This document shows positions 1 to 8,583 of a DNA stretch of 64,000 bases, piece after piece. Numbering within the stretch: position 1 is the stretch's first letter; every line of letters starts with the position of its first letter. The notes below the pieces were generated by a model. That model did not search any database. It was not told the origin of the DNA and was given only the letters and a program-made list of their open reading frames with translations. Made by a program: the position numbers and the translations under genes. Origin of the DNA: Streptomyces nitrosporeus (GTDB lineage: Bacteria > Actinomycetota > Actinomycetes > Streptomycetales > Streptomycetaceae); the NCBI RefSeq assembly GCF_008704555.1, contig NZ_CP023702.1, positions 3,410,001 to 3,474,000 on the forward strand. Reading direction: 5' to 3'.

Positions 1-73
1 CACCGGCCGGCAGGACGGCAGCCCCGTCTTCACCTCGACCGTCACCACGGGTGGCGCCGGAGCGGTCCGTTGA
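1..73 (+). CDS. C-terminal end of an unidentified protein (partial)
   Basis: Only the last 23 codons are inside the window, ending at the TGA at 71-73. The next gene starts at TTG 70, so stop and start share a TTGA overlap. This coupling is the main reason to accept the fragment as coding. The visible tail (ending TTGGAGAVR) has no motif I recognise, so no function is given. Confidence 0.45.
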   Translation, partial: TGRQDGSPVFTSTVTTGGAGAVR

Positions 74-942
74 TCCTCGTCACCGGGGCGAGCGGGACCG
101 TGGGCGCGGAGGTGGCCCGGCAGCTCGCACCCCGGTGCGCCGTACGGCTGATGGCCAGGGACCCGGGGCGGATCACCGCCGGGGGCCCCCGGACCGAGGC
201 CGTCGCGGCCGACTACGAAAACCCCGTGTCCCTGGGGCGGGCCCTGCGTGGTGTGCGGACCGCCTTCCTCGTCACCGGCCATCCGGCCCGGCGGCACGAC
301 GAGGCCTTCCTCGCAGCCGCGGCCGCCGCCGGGGTCCGGCACGTGGTCAAGCTCTCCGCGGCGGTGGTCGGGGACGACACGGACGACCTCGTCACCCGCC
401 GCCAGCGGGAGACGGAGGAGGCGGTGCGCCGCTCGCCTCTCACCTGGGCCCTGCTCAGGCCCCGCGCCTTCATGTCGAACACCCTGGCGTGGGCCCCGGG
501 CATACGGGCGGGGGACACGGTCGCCGCGCTGTACGGCGACGCGCCCAACACCCCCGTCGACCCCCGTGACGTGGCGTCGGTCGCGGTACGGCTGCTCATG
601 GAGCCGGAGCGGCACGCGGGCAGGACCTGCACCCTGGTGGGCCCCGAGGCGCTGACGGCCGTACAGCAGACCCGGATCCTCTCCGAACTGCTGGGCAGGC
701 CCCTGCGCTTCAGGCCGCTGACGCGCCGGGAGGCGGCGGCGGAGCTCATGCGGCGGTATCCCCCGGAGGTGGCCGAGGCCCTGCTCCGGCGCGCCGACCT
801 CCAGGCCGCCGGCGGGAAGAAGCGGACCGGTACCGTGCCGCCGGAGCTGACGGGCGGACCGCTTCGCACGTACCGCGCCTGGGCCCTCGGCCATCTGCAC
901 CACTTCGGCGGACGGTCCCCCGCCCTCGCCCCCGCGCGCTGA
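70..942 (+). CDS. NmrA-like NAD(P)-binding oxidoreductase (atypical SDR)
   Basis: A 290-residue protein opening with the Rossmann dinucleotide motif GASGTVG at residues 6-12. It is followed by the alternating beta-alpha pattern of NmrA/TMR-type atypical short-chain dehydrogenases, with RPRAFMSN in the middle and a P-DPRDVASVA segment typical of the family. The length fits NmrA-like enzymes, which act as NAD(P)H oxidoreductases or redox-sensing proteins. The TTG start at 70 has GGAG 7 nt upstream and overlaps the preceding stop, so the two genes are probably coupled. It converges on the P450 gene across a strong hairpin. Family is well supported; substrate is unknown. It may belong to the metabolite locus to its right. 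Confidence 0.8.
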   Translation: MILVTGASGTVGAEVARQLAPRCAVRLMARDPGRITAGGPRTEAVAADYENPVSLGRALRGVRTAFLVTGHPARRHDEAFLAAAAAAGVRHVVKLSAAVVGDDTDDLVTRRQRETEEAVRRSPLTWALLRPRAFMSNTLAWAPGIRAGDTVAALYGDAPNTPVDPRDVASVAVRLLMEPERHAGRTCTLVGPEALTAVQQTRILSELLGRPLRFRPLTRREAAAELMRRYPPEVAEALLRRADLQAAGGKKRTGTVPPELTGGPLRTYRAWALGHLHHFGGRSPALAPAR

Positions 943-1030
943 GCGCGGCGCACGCCCCGGGGCCGGCCCTGTACGACGGGCGGGGCTGTACGGCGGGCCG
1001 GCCCTCACCGCGGGCCGGCCCGCCGTGGTG

Positions 1031-1064
1031 CTCCGGGAGGGGCGGGATCCCGCCCCTCCCGGAG
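1031..1064. terminator. Bidirectional hairpin between oxidoreductase and P450
   Basis: A perfect inverted repeat with 16-bp arms (CTCCGGGAGGGGCGGG and its complement) around a central AT. It sits between the convergent genes ending at 942 and 1072, where a shared terminator is expected. A second GC-rich inverted repeat lies just upstream around 990-1022. Confidence 0.6.
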
Positions 1065-1071
1065 TCCGCGG

Positions 1072-2328
1072 TCAGCCGCTGTCGCCCAGGAAGACCGGAA
1101 GCCTCCGGTGGCCGTTGGAGATGAAGGACGGCAGGAGTTCGAGCCGTTCCGCCGGATCGGCGAGCCTCATGCCGGGAAAGCGCCGGAACAGGGCTTCGAG
1201 AGCGATCACGGCGTCCATTCTGGCCAGCGGTGCGCCGAGACAGTAATGCACTCCGAATCCGAAGGCCAGATGCTCGCGGCGCTTTTCTCTGGTCACATCG
1301 AATTGTTCCGCGTTGTCGCCGTGCACCTCCGGATCCCGGCCCGCTCCGGCGAGCGAGATGATGATGGCGTCCCCCGCGGGGATGAGGACACCGGCGATCT
1401 CGATGTCCTCGACCGCATAACGTAACGGGACGTGGAATCCGGAGGGTTCACAGCGCAGAATTTCGTCCACGACGTCGTCCCAGGTCGCCACCCCCTCGCG
1501 TACGAGGGCGAGCTGGTCGGGGTTCCGGAGAAGGCTGTGCACCGCGTGGTCGAGGAGGTTGACCGTCGTCTCGTAACCGGCCGATATGACGAGGAGGAGC
1601 GTGTCCACGAGTTCCTGCTGGGTCAGCCCCGAGCCGTCCTCCGCGTCGCGCGCGGCGATCAGATGCGTGACCAGGTCGTCCTTCGGAGTGGCGCGCCTGC
1701 TCTCGATCAGCTCCCCCAGGGCGGCGTAGAGCTCGCGGACGTTGCTCTCCACCACCTCGGCCGGCACCGCGGTCAGGAAGGTGAGGCCGATCTTCTCCTG
1801 GAGGCCGTCGCGCGACTCCTCCGGGATACCGAGGAACTCGCAGATGACGCGCACGGGCAGGACGGCGGCGAACCGTTCCCGCAGATCCACCACCGCCCCC
1901 GGCGGCGCTTCGGCCAGGCGGTCGAGCAGGGAGTGCGCGATCGCGGTGACCATCGGTCCGAGCGTGCTGATGCTCCGGGCGGTGAACGCCTTCGTGACGA
2001 GCTTTCTGAGACGTCTGTGCTCATCGCCGTACGCGGTGATCATGCTGCGCACGGAGACCCACAGGGCGAGCGGCCAGCCCGCGGGGATGTCCCCGTTGAT
2101 CCAGGCGGGCCAGTGCCGTTCGGCGTCCTTGGAGACCCGCGGGTCCGTCAGCAGCCGTTTGATGGCCCACTGGCTGGTGACGGACCACGCGAATACGCCG
2201 CCCGGAAGCATGACGGGGGCTATCGGTCCCCGCTCCCTCAGGCGTGCTATCTCGGCGTGCGGGTCGCGCCCGTTGATGTCGAGATGAACCGGGTCGACCG
2301 GACGGACAGCAGACGTTGCATTCATCAT
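1072..2328 (-). CDS. Cytochrome P450
   Basis: A 418-residue soluble bacterial P450, a haem monooxygenase needing ferredoxin partners. It has the I-helix oxygen-activation motif AGYETT near residue 250, the K-helix ExxR as EILR near 286, and the haem loop FGFGVHYCLGAPLAR with the Cys ligand near 362. The ATG at 2328 is chosen because GAGGAG lies 9 nt upstream; the ORF is open 27 nt further but without a better site. Codon 302 is a rare TTA (1425-1423), so expression may need the bldA tRNA. No ferredoxin gene is adjacent. The 262 bp upstream, toward the response regulator, contain a TATATG -10-like element. A tailoring hydroxylase or epoxidase of the AmCP pathway is likely; the substrate cannot be read from sequence. 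Confidence 0.93.
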   Translation of the reverse strand: MMNATSAVRPVDPVHLDINGRDPHAEIARLRERGPIAPVMLPGGVFAWSVTSQWAIKRLLTDPRVSKDAERHWPAWINGDIPAGWPLALWVSVRSMITAYGDEHRRLRKLVTKAFTARSISTLGPMVTAIAHSLLDRLAEAPPGAVVDLRERFAAVLPVRVICEFLGIPEESRDGLQEKIGLTFLTAVPAEVVESNVRELYAALGELIESRRATPKDDLVTHLIAARDAEDGSGLTQQELVDTLLLVISAGYETTVNLLDHAVHSLLRNPDQLALVREGVATWDDVVDEILRCEPSGFHVPLRYAVEDIEIAGVLIPAGDAIIISLAGAGRDPEVHGDNAEQFDVTREKRREHLAFGFGVHYCLGAPLARMDAVIALEALFRRFPGMRLADPAERLELLPSFISNGHRRLPVFLGDSG

Positions 2329-2590
2329 GCGAGCCTTCTCCTCGGGGATTACCACAACCGACTTCGAGCCTCACATATACTGCGCACTTTTCGCCCGCAT
2401 CAAGCGTCCGCTTTCACGGCGGGAAATGCTTTTGCCATCTGTTTGCCGAGCCGGTGCGTGAATCCTTCATTCCACATGACGGGTTCCCGGGACGGACGAA
2501 GGTCATTGTTTTCATGCACCGAAGAAATTCGGGGGCCACCGGGCCGGGGACGCAATCCCTCCTGCGTGAATCCCCTGCGCGCCAAAGGGG

Positions 2591-3367
2591 TCAGCGGCAT
2601 CCGATCTGGAACCCGACGCCGCGGACGGTGAGGATCCAGTCGTTCGAGCCGAGCTTGCTCCGGAGACTGCACACATGGGTGTCCAGCGTCCGCCTGGACC
2701 AGGAGCCGGCCCACACCTCCCGCATGAGCCGCTCCCGGGGCAGGACGTCCCCGGCGTGCGAGACCAGCAGGGCGAGGAGGCTGAACTCCTTGGGCGTCAG
2801 GTCGAGCCGCTCCCCGGCCAGGGTCGCCGTGCGCCGCTCCAGGTCGATCCGCAGGCCGTTGTGCGTCGTGGCACCGGTGGCGGTGGGGGCCGCCCGGGGG
2901 CGGGAGCGGCGCATGACCGCCTCCATCCGCGCCATCAGCTCCCGGAAGCCGTAGGGCTTCACCAGGTAGTCGTCGGCTCCGGCCTGCAGCCCGAGCACAC
3001 GGTCCAGTTCACTGGCGCGGGCGGTCACCGCGATGAGCGGCTTGTCGTCGGCCAGCCGGATGCTGCGGCAGACCTCCAGGCCGTCGAGGTCGGGGAGGTC
3101 CAGGTCGAGGAGCACGAGGTCGGCTTCCCCGTAGACCTCCAGCGCGGCCCGCCCCGTCCCCACGTTCCTCGTCCGGTGGCCGTGGCGCCGCAGGGCCCGT
3201 GCCAGGTGGTCCGCCTCGTCCGGGACGCTCTCGACGACCAGGACCCGCCATCCCCCGCCGTCCTCCGGTGCCGGCGGGGCCGCGGGGGCCGTTCGCCCCG
3301 GCTGCCGGGACGGCGCTTCGTGTGACGCGGGACCGCGGTGCGCGAGCAGGGCTGTCTTGCCGGCCAT
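2591..3367 (-). CDS. Orphan OmpR/PhoB-type response regulator
   Basis: A 258-residue regulator: a 45-residue Ala/Pro-rich leader, a receiver domain and a C-terminal winged helix. The receiver keeps the phospho-acceptor Asp (VLLDLDLPDLDG), the Thr (TARAS) and the Lys (LVKPYG). The usual N-terminal acidic pair is degenerate (VVESVPDE), and there is no sensor kinase nearby. This combination resembles the atypical pathway-specific regulators of the JadR1 type. It is adjacent to a gamma-butyrolactone-receptor-like TetR gene, as jadR1 is to jadR2. The start at 3367 is preceded by GGGAAGGG. It probably activates the metabolite locus. Confidence 0.88.
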   Translation of the reverse strand: MAGKTALLAHRGPASHEAPSRQPGRTAPAAPPAPEDGGGWRVLVVESVPDEADHLARALRRHGHRTRNVGTGRAALEVYGEADLVLLDLDLPDLDGLEVCRSIRLADDKPLIAVTARASELDRVLGLQAGADDYLVKPYGFRELMARMEAVMRRSRPRAAPTATGATTHNGLRIDLERRTATLAGERLDLTPKEFSLLALLVSHAGDVLPRERLMREVWAGSWSRRTLDTHVCSLRSKLGSNDWILTVRGVGFQIGCR

Positions 3368-3414
3368 GACTTTCCCTTCCCCCTGAAATGGAGCTCCCAG
3401 CAACCGACTGCCAA

Positions 3415-3443
3415 ATTAAAACCGTGACGAATGTTTTTGTCAA
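3415..3443 (-). promoter_or_regulatory. Sigma-70-type promoter for the response regulator
   Basis: On the minus strand TTGACA (3443-3438) is separated by exactly 17 bp from TTTAAT (3420-3415). Transcription would begin about 40 nt before the ATG at 3367. The spacing and hexamers are unusually close to consensus for Streptomyces. The whole 3368-3688 gap is AT-rich compared with its neighbours and serves both this gene and the divergent TetR gene. I could not find a convincing autoregulatory-element palindrome in it. Confidence 0.6.
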
Positions 3444-3688
3444 AGGGGAGTACGGCAGTAAATATTCATATTAGAGACGATATGTACCCCTGCACGGCTA
3501 AGCGCTTTGCCTACCCTTTCCCGCCGGGAGGCGATCACAGGACATCAACTCAGCCAATGAAAGGAATATAAGAGACAAAAAGTCCATGGAGGTGGCACCA
3601 AATCATTCACGAAGGTATTGATACTGGTATGCCGCTGCCACCGTTCCTGGACGGACCTGAGCCAGACGCCCATCCCGCCGGAGCGGGC

Positions 3689-4336
3689 ATGCAGGAGCGT
3701 GCCGTCCGCACCCGCCGGGCGCTGATCCGCTCGGCCGCCGAGCAGTTCGAGAGACACGGATACGAGAAGACGCGCCTGAGCGAGGTGAGCAACGGCGCGG
3801 GCGTGACGAGCGGAGCCCTGCACTTCCACTTCCAGAGCAAGCCCGAACTGGCCGACGCCGTCGAGAGGACCGCGGCCCGCAGGCTGTACCGCGCGGCCTG
3901 GCGGTCCCAGCAGTCCCCGGCCGGCGCCCTCCAGACCCTCATCGACGTGACCCACGCCCTCACCCGCCTGCTCCACGAGGACGTGGTCGTGCGGGCGGGT
4001 CTGCGCCTCAACAGCGACGCCTCCGGGCGGCTCTGCCTCAGCCTGAGGCACGCGTGGCAGAGCTGCGTCCAGCAACTGCTGGCGCGCGCCGCCGACCAGG
4101 GGGAGCTCGCCGGGACGCCGGCCCCCTCGCACCTGGCCCAGACCATGACGGCGGCGACCACCGGGTACGAGGTCCTCGCACGGGAGAACAGGGAGTGGCT
4201 CTCGCACCGGGCCGTCACCGATCTGTGGCGGCTCCTGCTGCCGGGAGCCGCCGCCCCGGCGGTCCTGGCCGGACTGCGCCCCGAGGGCACCGGGGAGCTG
4301 CCCCGCGGGGCCCGGGACGGGGGCGCCCCGCCGTGA
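3689..4336 (+). CDS. TetR-family regulator of the gamma-butyrolactone-receptor type
   Basis: A 215-residue repressor. The N-terminal helix-turn-helix reads EQFERHGYEKTRLSEV then GALHFHFQSK, which matches the ArpA/ScbR/JadR2 subfamily rather than generic TetR proteins; the C-terminal part fits the same group. Such proteins sense gamma-butyrolactones, or the pathway product in the pseudo-receptor type, and repress biosynthetic or regulatory genes. The ATG at 3689 is preferred over 3629 because it has GGAG upstream and gives the usual short leader before RTRR. It is divergent from the response regulator, an arrangement typical of antibiotic loci. Receptor versus pseudo-receptor cannot be decided here; no butyrolactone synthase gene is in the window. 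Confidence 0.85.
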   Translation: MQERAVRTRRALIRSAAEQFERHGYEKTRLSEVSNGAGVTSGALHFHFQSKPELADAVERTAARRLYRAAWRSQQSPAGALQTLIDVTHALTRLLHEDVVVRAGLRLNSDASGRLCLSLRHAWQSCVQQLLARAADQGELAGTPAPSHLAQTMTAATTGYEVLARENREWLSHRAVTDLWRLLLPGAAAPAVLAGLRPEGTGELPRGARDGGAPP

Positions 4337-4390
4337 CCCGCGCCCGCCGCACGGGGAGGGCCCCGGGCACGGGGCGGCCCGCGGAAACGT

Positions 4391-4431
4391 GAAAGCCCCG
4401 CCCCGGCCGGGAAGGCGGGGGCGGGGCTTTC
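4391..4431. terminator. Bidirectional hairpin terminator
   Basis: A 14-bp perfect stem (GAAAGCCCCGCCCC and its complement at 4418-4431) with a CTTTC tail lies between the convergent TetR gene and MFS gene. Beyond it, 4522-4541 and 4545-4564 are two copies of a 20-nt direct repeat in otherwise noncoding DNA. Confidence 0.65.
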
Positions 4432-4615
4432 GTGGACACCACGGGCGAAGGGGCTCCGACGGGGGTGGCGGAGCCCCTCCGCTCCCCGCGGCGCGTCTCC
4501 CGGCACACGGCCGGAAGCGGATACGGGTGCGGCACGGGCACAGGTACGGGTGCGGCACGGGCACGGGATCGTACGGGCTCCCCCGGTGTGCCCGGCCGTG
4601 TGCGGGCGAACCGTC

Positions 4616-5821
4616 CTACGTCGACTCCGGACGCTTGGCGGGGAAGGCGTGCTTGCGCGCCACCAGTACGACCAGCAGCACCGGGACCATCAGCAGGAGG
4701 ACGCTCCAGGCGAAGGAGTCCGGGCCGAAGGACCCCAGGAGGAGTCCGCCGACCGCGCCGCCGCCGGCCATGAAGGAGTTCCACGTGGTGACCAGCAGGG
4801 CCTGGCCCCGGTCGCCGCCGGCATCGGTGACCGCGGTCTGCAGGAGGGTGGTGACGCCGCCCCAGCCGAGTCCCCACAGCACCATCGCGCCGTAGACGAC
4901 CAGGACGTTGGTGGCCAGCACCGCCAGCAGGGCCGCCGCGACGATGAACAGGGCGCTGCTGACGATCAGCAGCATCCGCAGCTTGCGGTCCACCATGGCA
5001 CCGGTGATCCAGATGCTCACCACGGAGGCGATGCCGAAGACGAGCAGGACCACGTCCCGGGCGCCGCCCAGGCCGTTCTCGTCGAGGAAGGTGGCGATGT
5101 AGGTGTACAGGATGTTGTGCGCCAGCACGTAGGCCGCGACGACGAACAGCACGGCCGCGACGCCGGGGAGGGCCAGCGCCCTGAAGACCGGTTCGCGGGT
5201 GCCGGCGCTCTGGCCGGGCGAGTCCGGGACCGTGAAGTGGATCCACCCCAGCAGGAGGACGGAGACCGCGGTCACCAGACCGAAGGTCAGGCGCCAGCCG
5301 AACAGTTCACCGAGGAAGGTGCCGGCGGGGATGCCGAGGGAGAGGGCCAGTGGCACACCGGCCATGGTGATGGCGATGGCGCGGCCCTGGAGGTGCGGGG
5401 GCGCCAGGCGCCGCGCGTATCCGACCAGTTCGGCCCAGACGGCCGCCGCGGCGATACCGGCCAGGAGCCGGAACACCATCGTCAGCGGGTAGTTGGAGGA
5501 GAGCGCCGTCACGGTGTTGGCCACCGCGAACATCGCCACGGACAGCAGCAGCAGCCGCTTGCGCCTCCACCGTGCCGTGGTCACGGCCAGCGGGATGGCC
5601 GACACACCGGTGGCGATGGCGTAGATGGTGAGCGCCTGGCCCATGGCCGACTCGCTGACCGACAGGTCGCGGGCCATCTCGGGCAGCACGCCGGCCGGGA
5701 GGGCCTCGGTCAGGATGCCCATGAAGGCGGCGGTGGCGAGTGCCAGCAGCGGCGACAGGGGCAGCTTGCGGTTGTCCGCGGGCGGGGACGTGTCGAGTAG
5801 ATCTGTCTGTGTCGTTGACAT
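4616..5821 (-). CDS. MFS transporter, drug:H+ antiporter (DHA1-like)
   Basis: A 401-residue membrane protein with about twelve hydrophobic segments and the MFS loop 2-3 region followed by RWRRKRLLL. It resembles AraJ/Cmx-type sugar-efflux and chloramphenicol-efflux transporters. It would export a small molecule at the cytoplasmic membrane in exchange for protons. The ATG at 5821 is about 65 bp from a divergent MerR gene with an operator-like palindrome between. The simplest reading is a ligand-inducible efflux gene controlled by that MerR protein, giving self-resistance or export for the neighbouring pathway. The specificity is inferred only from position. Confidence 0.87.
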   Translation of the reverse strand: MSTTQTDLLDTSPPADNRKLPLSPLLALATAAFMGILTEALPAGVLPEMARDLSVSESAMGQALTIYAIATGVSAIPLAVTTARWRRKRLLLLSVAMFAVANTVTALSSNYPLTMVFRLLAGIAAAAVWAELVGYARRLAPPHLQGRAIAITMAGVPLALSLGIPAGTFLGELFGWRLTFGLVTAVSVLLLGWIHFTVPDSPGQSAGTREPVFRALALPGVAAVLFVVAAYVLAHNILYTYIATFLDENGLGGARDVVLLVFGIASVVSIWITGAMVDRKLRMLLIVSSALFIVAAALLAVLATNVLVVYGAMVLWGLGWGGVTTLLQTAVTDAGGDRGQALLVTTWNSFMAGGGAVGGLLLGSFGPDSFAWSVLLLMVPVLLVVLVARKHAFPAKRPEST

Positions 5822-5827
5822 GACGGT

Positions 5828-5860
5828 ATCCTGAAACCCTCACATTGATGTGAATGTCAA
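5828..5860 (-). promoter_or_regulatory. MerR-type operator and promoter of the MFS gene
   Basis: A perfect palindrome TCACATTGATGTGA (5840-5853) lies between a -35-like TTGACA (minus strand, 5860-5855) and a -10-like CAGGAT (5833-5828). The spacer is about 21 bp, longer than the optimum. A dyad inside an over-long spacer is the hallmark of MerR-activated promoters. The divergent MerR gene starts 33 bp away, so the same site could also repress it. Confidence 0.6.
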
Positions 5861-5885
5861 GTGGACGTGAGTGGAGGTGGGTCGT

Positions 5886-6329
5886 ATGCGGATCGGTGAG
5901 CTCTCCGAGCGCACGGGAACGCCGCGCCGGCTGCTGCGCTACTACGAGGAGCAGGAGCTCCTGGTGCCCGGCCGGGCACCGAACGGCTACCGGGACTACG
6001 CCGAAGGCTGCGTGGACCGGGTCCTGCAGATCCGGGGGATGCTCGACGCGGGTCTGTCGACCCGGGTCATCAAGCAGGTGCTTCCCTGCGTCAACGATCC
6101 CCGGGCCATCCACGTGTCGGGGGCGAACGAGGAGACGATCGCCACCCTGGAGCACGAGCGGGAGCGCATGGCCGACCGCATCCGGTGCCTGACGCGCAGT
6201 CACGACGCCATCACCGGTTACCTGGAGGCGGTACGGCGTGACCGCCGCTCCCGCGGTGAGGCGCCGGTGACCGCCTACGCGGTGGCCGACTCCGCGGCCG
6301 GCCCCCTCTCCGTGACCGAGGCGGCCTGA
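5886..6329 (+). CDS. MerR-family transcriptional regulator
   Basis: A 147-residue protein with the N-terminal winged helix-turn-helix RIGELSERTGTPRRLLRYYE and the following wing NGYRDY, then a long dimerisation helix (ERERMADRIRCL). There is no Cys-rich C-terminal metal-binding loop, so it is probably a multidrug or small-molecule sensor rather than a metal or SoxR type. The ATG at 5886 has GGAGGTGG 5 nt upstream. Its 3' end overlaps the convergent FAH-family gene by 55 bp. It probably controls the divergent MFS gene. Confidence 0.88.
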   Translation: MRIGELSERTGTPRRLLRYYEEQELLVPGRAPNGYRDYAEGCVDRVLQIRGMLDAGLSTRVIKQVLPCVNDPRAIHVSGANEETIATLEHERERMADRIRCLTRSHDAITGYLEAVRRDRRSRGEAPVTAYAVADSAAGPLSVTEAA

Positions 6330-7204
6330 GGTCCGTAGCGGACGACGTTGGACAGCACCGCGCCGTGGCTGGACACGTCGATGACCATGCGGTCACCGTC
6401 CTCGATCCGGAACCCGTCGTGGTAGCTGGCCTTGTCCGCGCCCACGAAGAGGTAGTTGACCAGCCCGGGACGGCGCAGTGCCGGGTACGAGAACAGGTAC
6501 TCCGTCATGTCCCCGAAGCGGTGGAAGATCGAGTCGGCGCCGCACGAGAAGGGCCCCTCCCAGGCCGTGGCGCCGTCGCGCTCGATCGCGACACGCCCCG
6601 TCACGGTCCGCGGCGGCTCCCCGAGGAACAGCCACGGGGTCATGGACGTCTCGCACAGCTTGGCGTACGGCGTCCAGGCCCAGGGGTTCTTCAGGTGCAG
6701 TCCGATGTCGTTGAGGTCGTTGCCGAAGCTGTAGCCGGCGTAGTGCGGGTTCCCCTCGTCGTCGTTGACGTACACCAGGACGACCTCGGGCTCCTCCAGC
6801 AGCCAGACGGGGTCGGCGGGGGTGACCAGCGGGTCACCGGGCATGCGCAGCCACGACCCGAAGCCCTTGATGTAGTAGTTCGGCGGGGTGAACTCCTCGT
6901 CCGGTTCCGGGGCGCGGTCGAACTTGGAGCGGTGCGTGCCCATGAAGCCGTTGATGAGGGAGCTGTCCGTGGCGGTGGGAAGCAGCGGGGGGAGGAAACG
7001 CAGCCCGGGATCGCCGGCCGGGACCGTGACGGTCCCGGCGGTGTCCGCGACGACGGCGGCCGCCGCCTCCGGGCCGCCGGCCAGGACGGCCGCGCGTAAC
7101 CGGCCCTCCTCCACCGCGTGGAGCGTGAGGGGGTCGCCCTCGGCGGGGATGCCGAGGCCCGCGTAACGCCTGCCTTCGTACGAGCATTCGAAGATGATGG
7201 ACAT
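6275..7204 (-). CDS. Fumarylacetoacetate hydrolase-family protein
   Basis: A 309-residue protein with the FAH-fold core: EEPEVVLVYV, then HYAGYSFGNDLNDIG, which supply the acidic metal ligands, and a GDRMVIDVS end segment. FAH-fold enzymes hydrolyse C-C bonds of acylpyruvates, hydrate enols or decarboxylate beta-keto acids. The ATG at 7204 follows GGAGGT. It is the last gene of the AmCP operon, 74 bp after the aminotransferase stop. Codon 36 is TTA (7099-7097), a rare codon here. It may act on a keto-acid or acyl intermediate; the reaction is not known. Confidence 0.78.
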   Translation of the reverse strand: MSIIFECSYEGRRYAGLGIPAEGDPLTLHAVEEGRLRAAVLAGGPEAAAAVVADTAGTVTVPAGDPGLRFLPPLLPTATDSSLINGFMGTHRSKFDRAPEPDEEFTPPNYYIKGFGSWLRMPGDPLVTPADPVWLLEEPEVVLVYVNDDEGNPHYAGYSFGNDLNDIGLHLKNPWAWTPYAKLCETSMTPWLFLGEPPRTVTGRVAIERDGATAWEGPFSCGADSIFHRFGDMTEYLFSYPALRRPGLVNYLFVGADKASYHDGFRIEDGDRMVIDVSSHGAVLSNVVRYGPQAASVTERGPAAESATA

Positions 7205-7278
7205 GGTGTCGGTGACCTCCGGTGGGTCCTCGGGGTCCGGGCGGTGTGCCGGACCGGGGTCGTCGGGATGTGCGGGTC

Positions 7279-8583
7279 TCATGGCCGCGCGCCGTCCGGC
7301 GCGGGGCCGGGGGGCCGGCCGGTGAGGTCGTGCAGGACCTCGGTGACGCGGTCCAGGGCGGCGCGGATCCAGGGCAGTTCCAGCGGGTCGCGGGCCGTGA
7401 GCGCCGCGGTGCGTTCGGCGTCGGTCTCGCCGTACAGGCGGGAGGTGGCGATCCGGATCCTCAGCGGGTCGTCCGGCTCGCCGAAGACCGCCCCGGGCAG
7501 GACGCCCACCCCGTACCGCTCCATGAGCAGCTCCGTCAGAGCGGTGCCGCCCCGTATCCCGTGGAGGCGTACGAGGTCCTCCCGCAGGGGCTCGAAATCG
7601 GGGTAGAGGTAGCTCGTCGCCCGTACCGGTGTGAGGACGGTGCCGGCCGCGGCGAACCGCCGGGCCGCCTCCCGGACGACCGTCCCGTGGAGCCGGCGGC
7701 TCGCGGTGACACGGGCGGTGACCTCGGGCGGTTCCTCCAGGGCGTACGCCGCGGCCTCCTGCACGGGCGCCGCGGTGCTCGACCAGATCTGGCTGACGAC
7801 ACCGAGCAGCCGTGTGTGCAGCTCGCGCCCCGTGTCGCTGTCGGGCAGCCGCGCGACGCCGAGCCGCCAGCCGCCGAGCGCCAGGTTCTTGGTGACGCCG
7901 GTGGTGATCACCGTCCTCTCGGGGGCGTACAGCGCGGGGGAGGCGATCCGGTCCGCGGGGTCGAAGACCAGGTCGCGGTAGATCTCGTCGGAGATGACGA
8001 CGAGGCCGAGCTCCCTGGCGGCCCGTGCCAGACGGCGCACGGTCCGGGGCGAGGCGATGGTGCCGGTCGGGTTGTCGGGCAGGGTGACCACCACGGACCG
8101 CGGGTCCCGCCCGCCGGACCGGGCCGCCGCCACCGCCTCCCGCAGGGCGTCCGGGTCGGGCACCCCGCCCTCGCCGGGCGGGGTGGGGACCGGCACGGCA
8201 CGCGCGCCGGCCAGCCGGGCCTGGGCGCTGTAGCTGACCCAGCTCGGCACCGGCACCACCACGTCACCGCCGACGGCGAGCATCAGCGCGAACAGCAGCG
8301 GCTTGCTCCCCGGCCCGCAGACGACCAGGCCGGGATCGACGGGCAGACCGCGGCGCGCCCAGTACCCGGCCGCCGCCGCCCGCAGCCGCGGGCTCCCCGG
8401 CACCGGGCCGTAGGCGTTGCGGCCGGCCGCGTCGGCGAGCAGGCTCCTCAGCCGCGGAAGAACCGGCAGGCCGACTTCACCGCTGGCCAGGGACAGCACC
8501 TCCTGGCCCGCCAGACGCCTGCGGGCCAGCGCTTCGTCCGCGGCGAGCGTGGCCGACACGGCCACCGGCACGGGAGGGGACAT
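7279..8583 (-). CDS. Class I/II PLP-dependent aminotransferase
   Basis: A 434-residue fold-type I aminotransferase with NAYGPVPGSPRLR near the N terminus, the substrate and cofactor loop PDNPTGT, the Asp that pairs with the pyridine nitrogen (VISDEIY), and the PLP Lys in VTKNLALGGWRLG near residue 235. The start at 8583 has GGAG 5 nt upstream. In AmCP pathways an aminotransferase converts a carrier-bound aldehyde or ketone to an amine. This gene, in the same transcription unit as LysX/Y/Z homologues, is the obvious candidate, though action on a released keto acid is equally possible. Confidence 0.9.
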   Translation of the reverse strand: MSPPVPVAVSATLAADEALARRRLAGQEVLSLASGEVGLPVLPRLRSLLADAAGRNAYGPVPGSPRLRAAAAGYWARRGLPVDPGLVVCGPGSKPLLFALMLAVGGDVVVPVPSWVSYSAQARLAGARAVPVPTPPGEGGVPDPDALREAVAAARSGGRDPRSVVVTLPDNPTGTIASPRTVRRLARAARELGLVVISDEIYRDLVFDPADRIASPALYAPERTVITTGVTKNLALGGWRLGVARLPDSDTGRELHTRLLGVVSQIWSSTAAPVQEAAAYALEEPPEVTARVTASRRLHGTVVREAARRFAAAGTVLTPVRATSYLYPDFEPLREDLVRLHGIRGGTALTELLMERYGVGVLPGAVFGEPDDPLRIRIATSRLYGETDAERTAALTARDPLELPWIRAALDRVTEVLHDLTGRPPGPAPDGARP

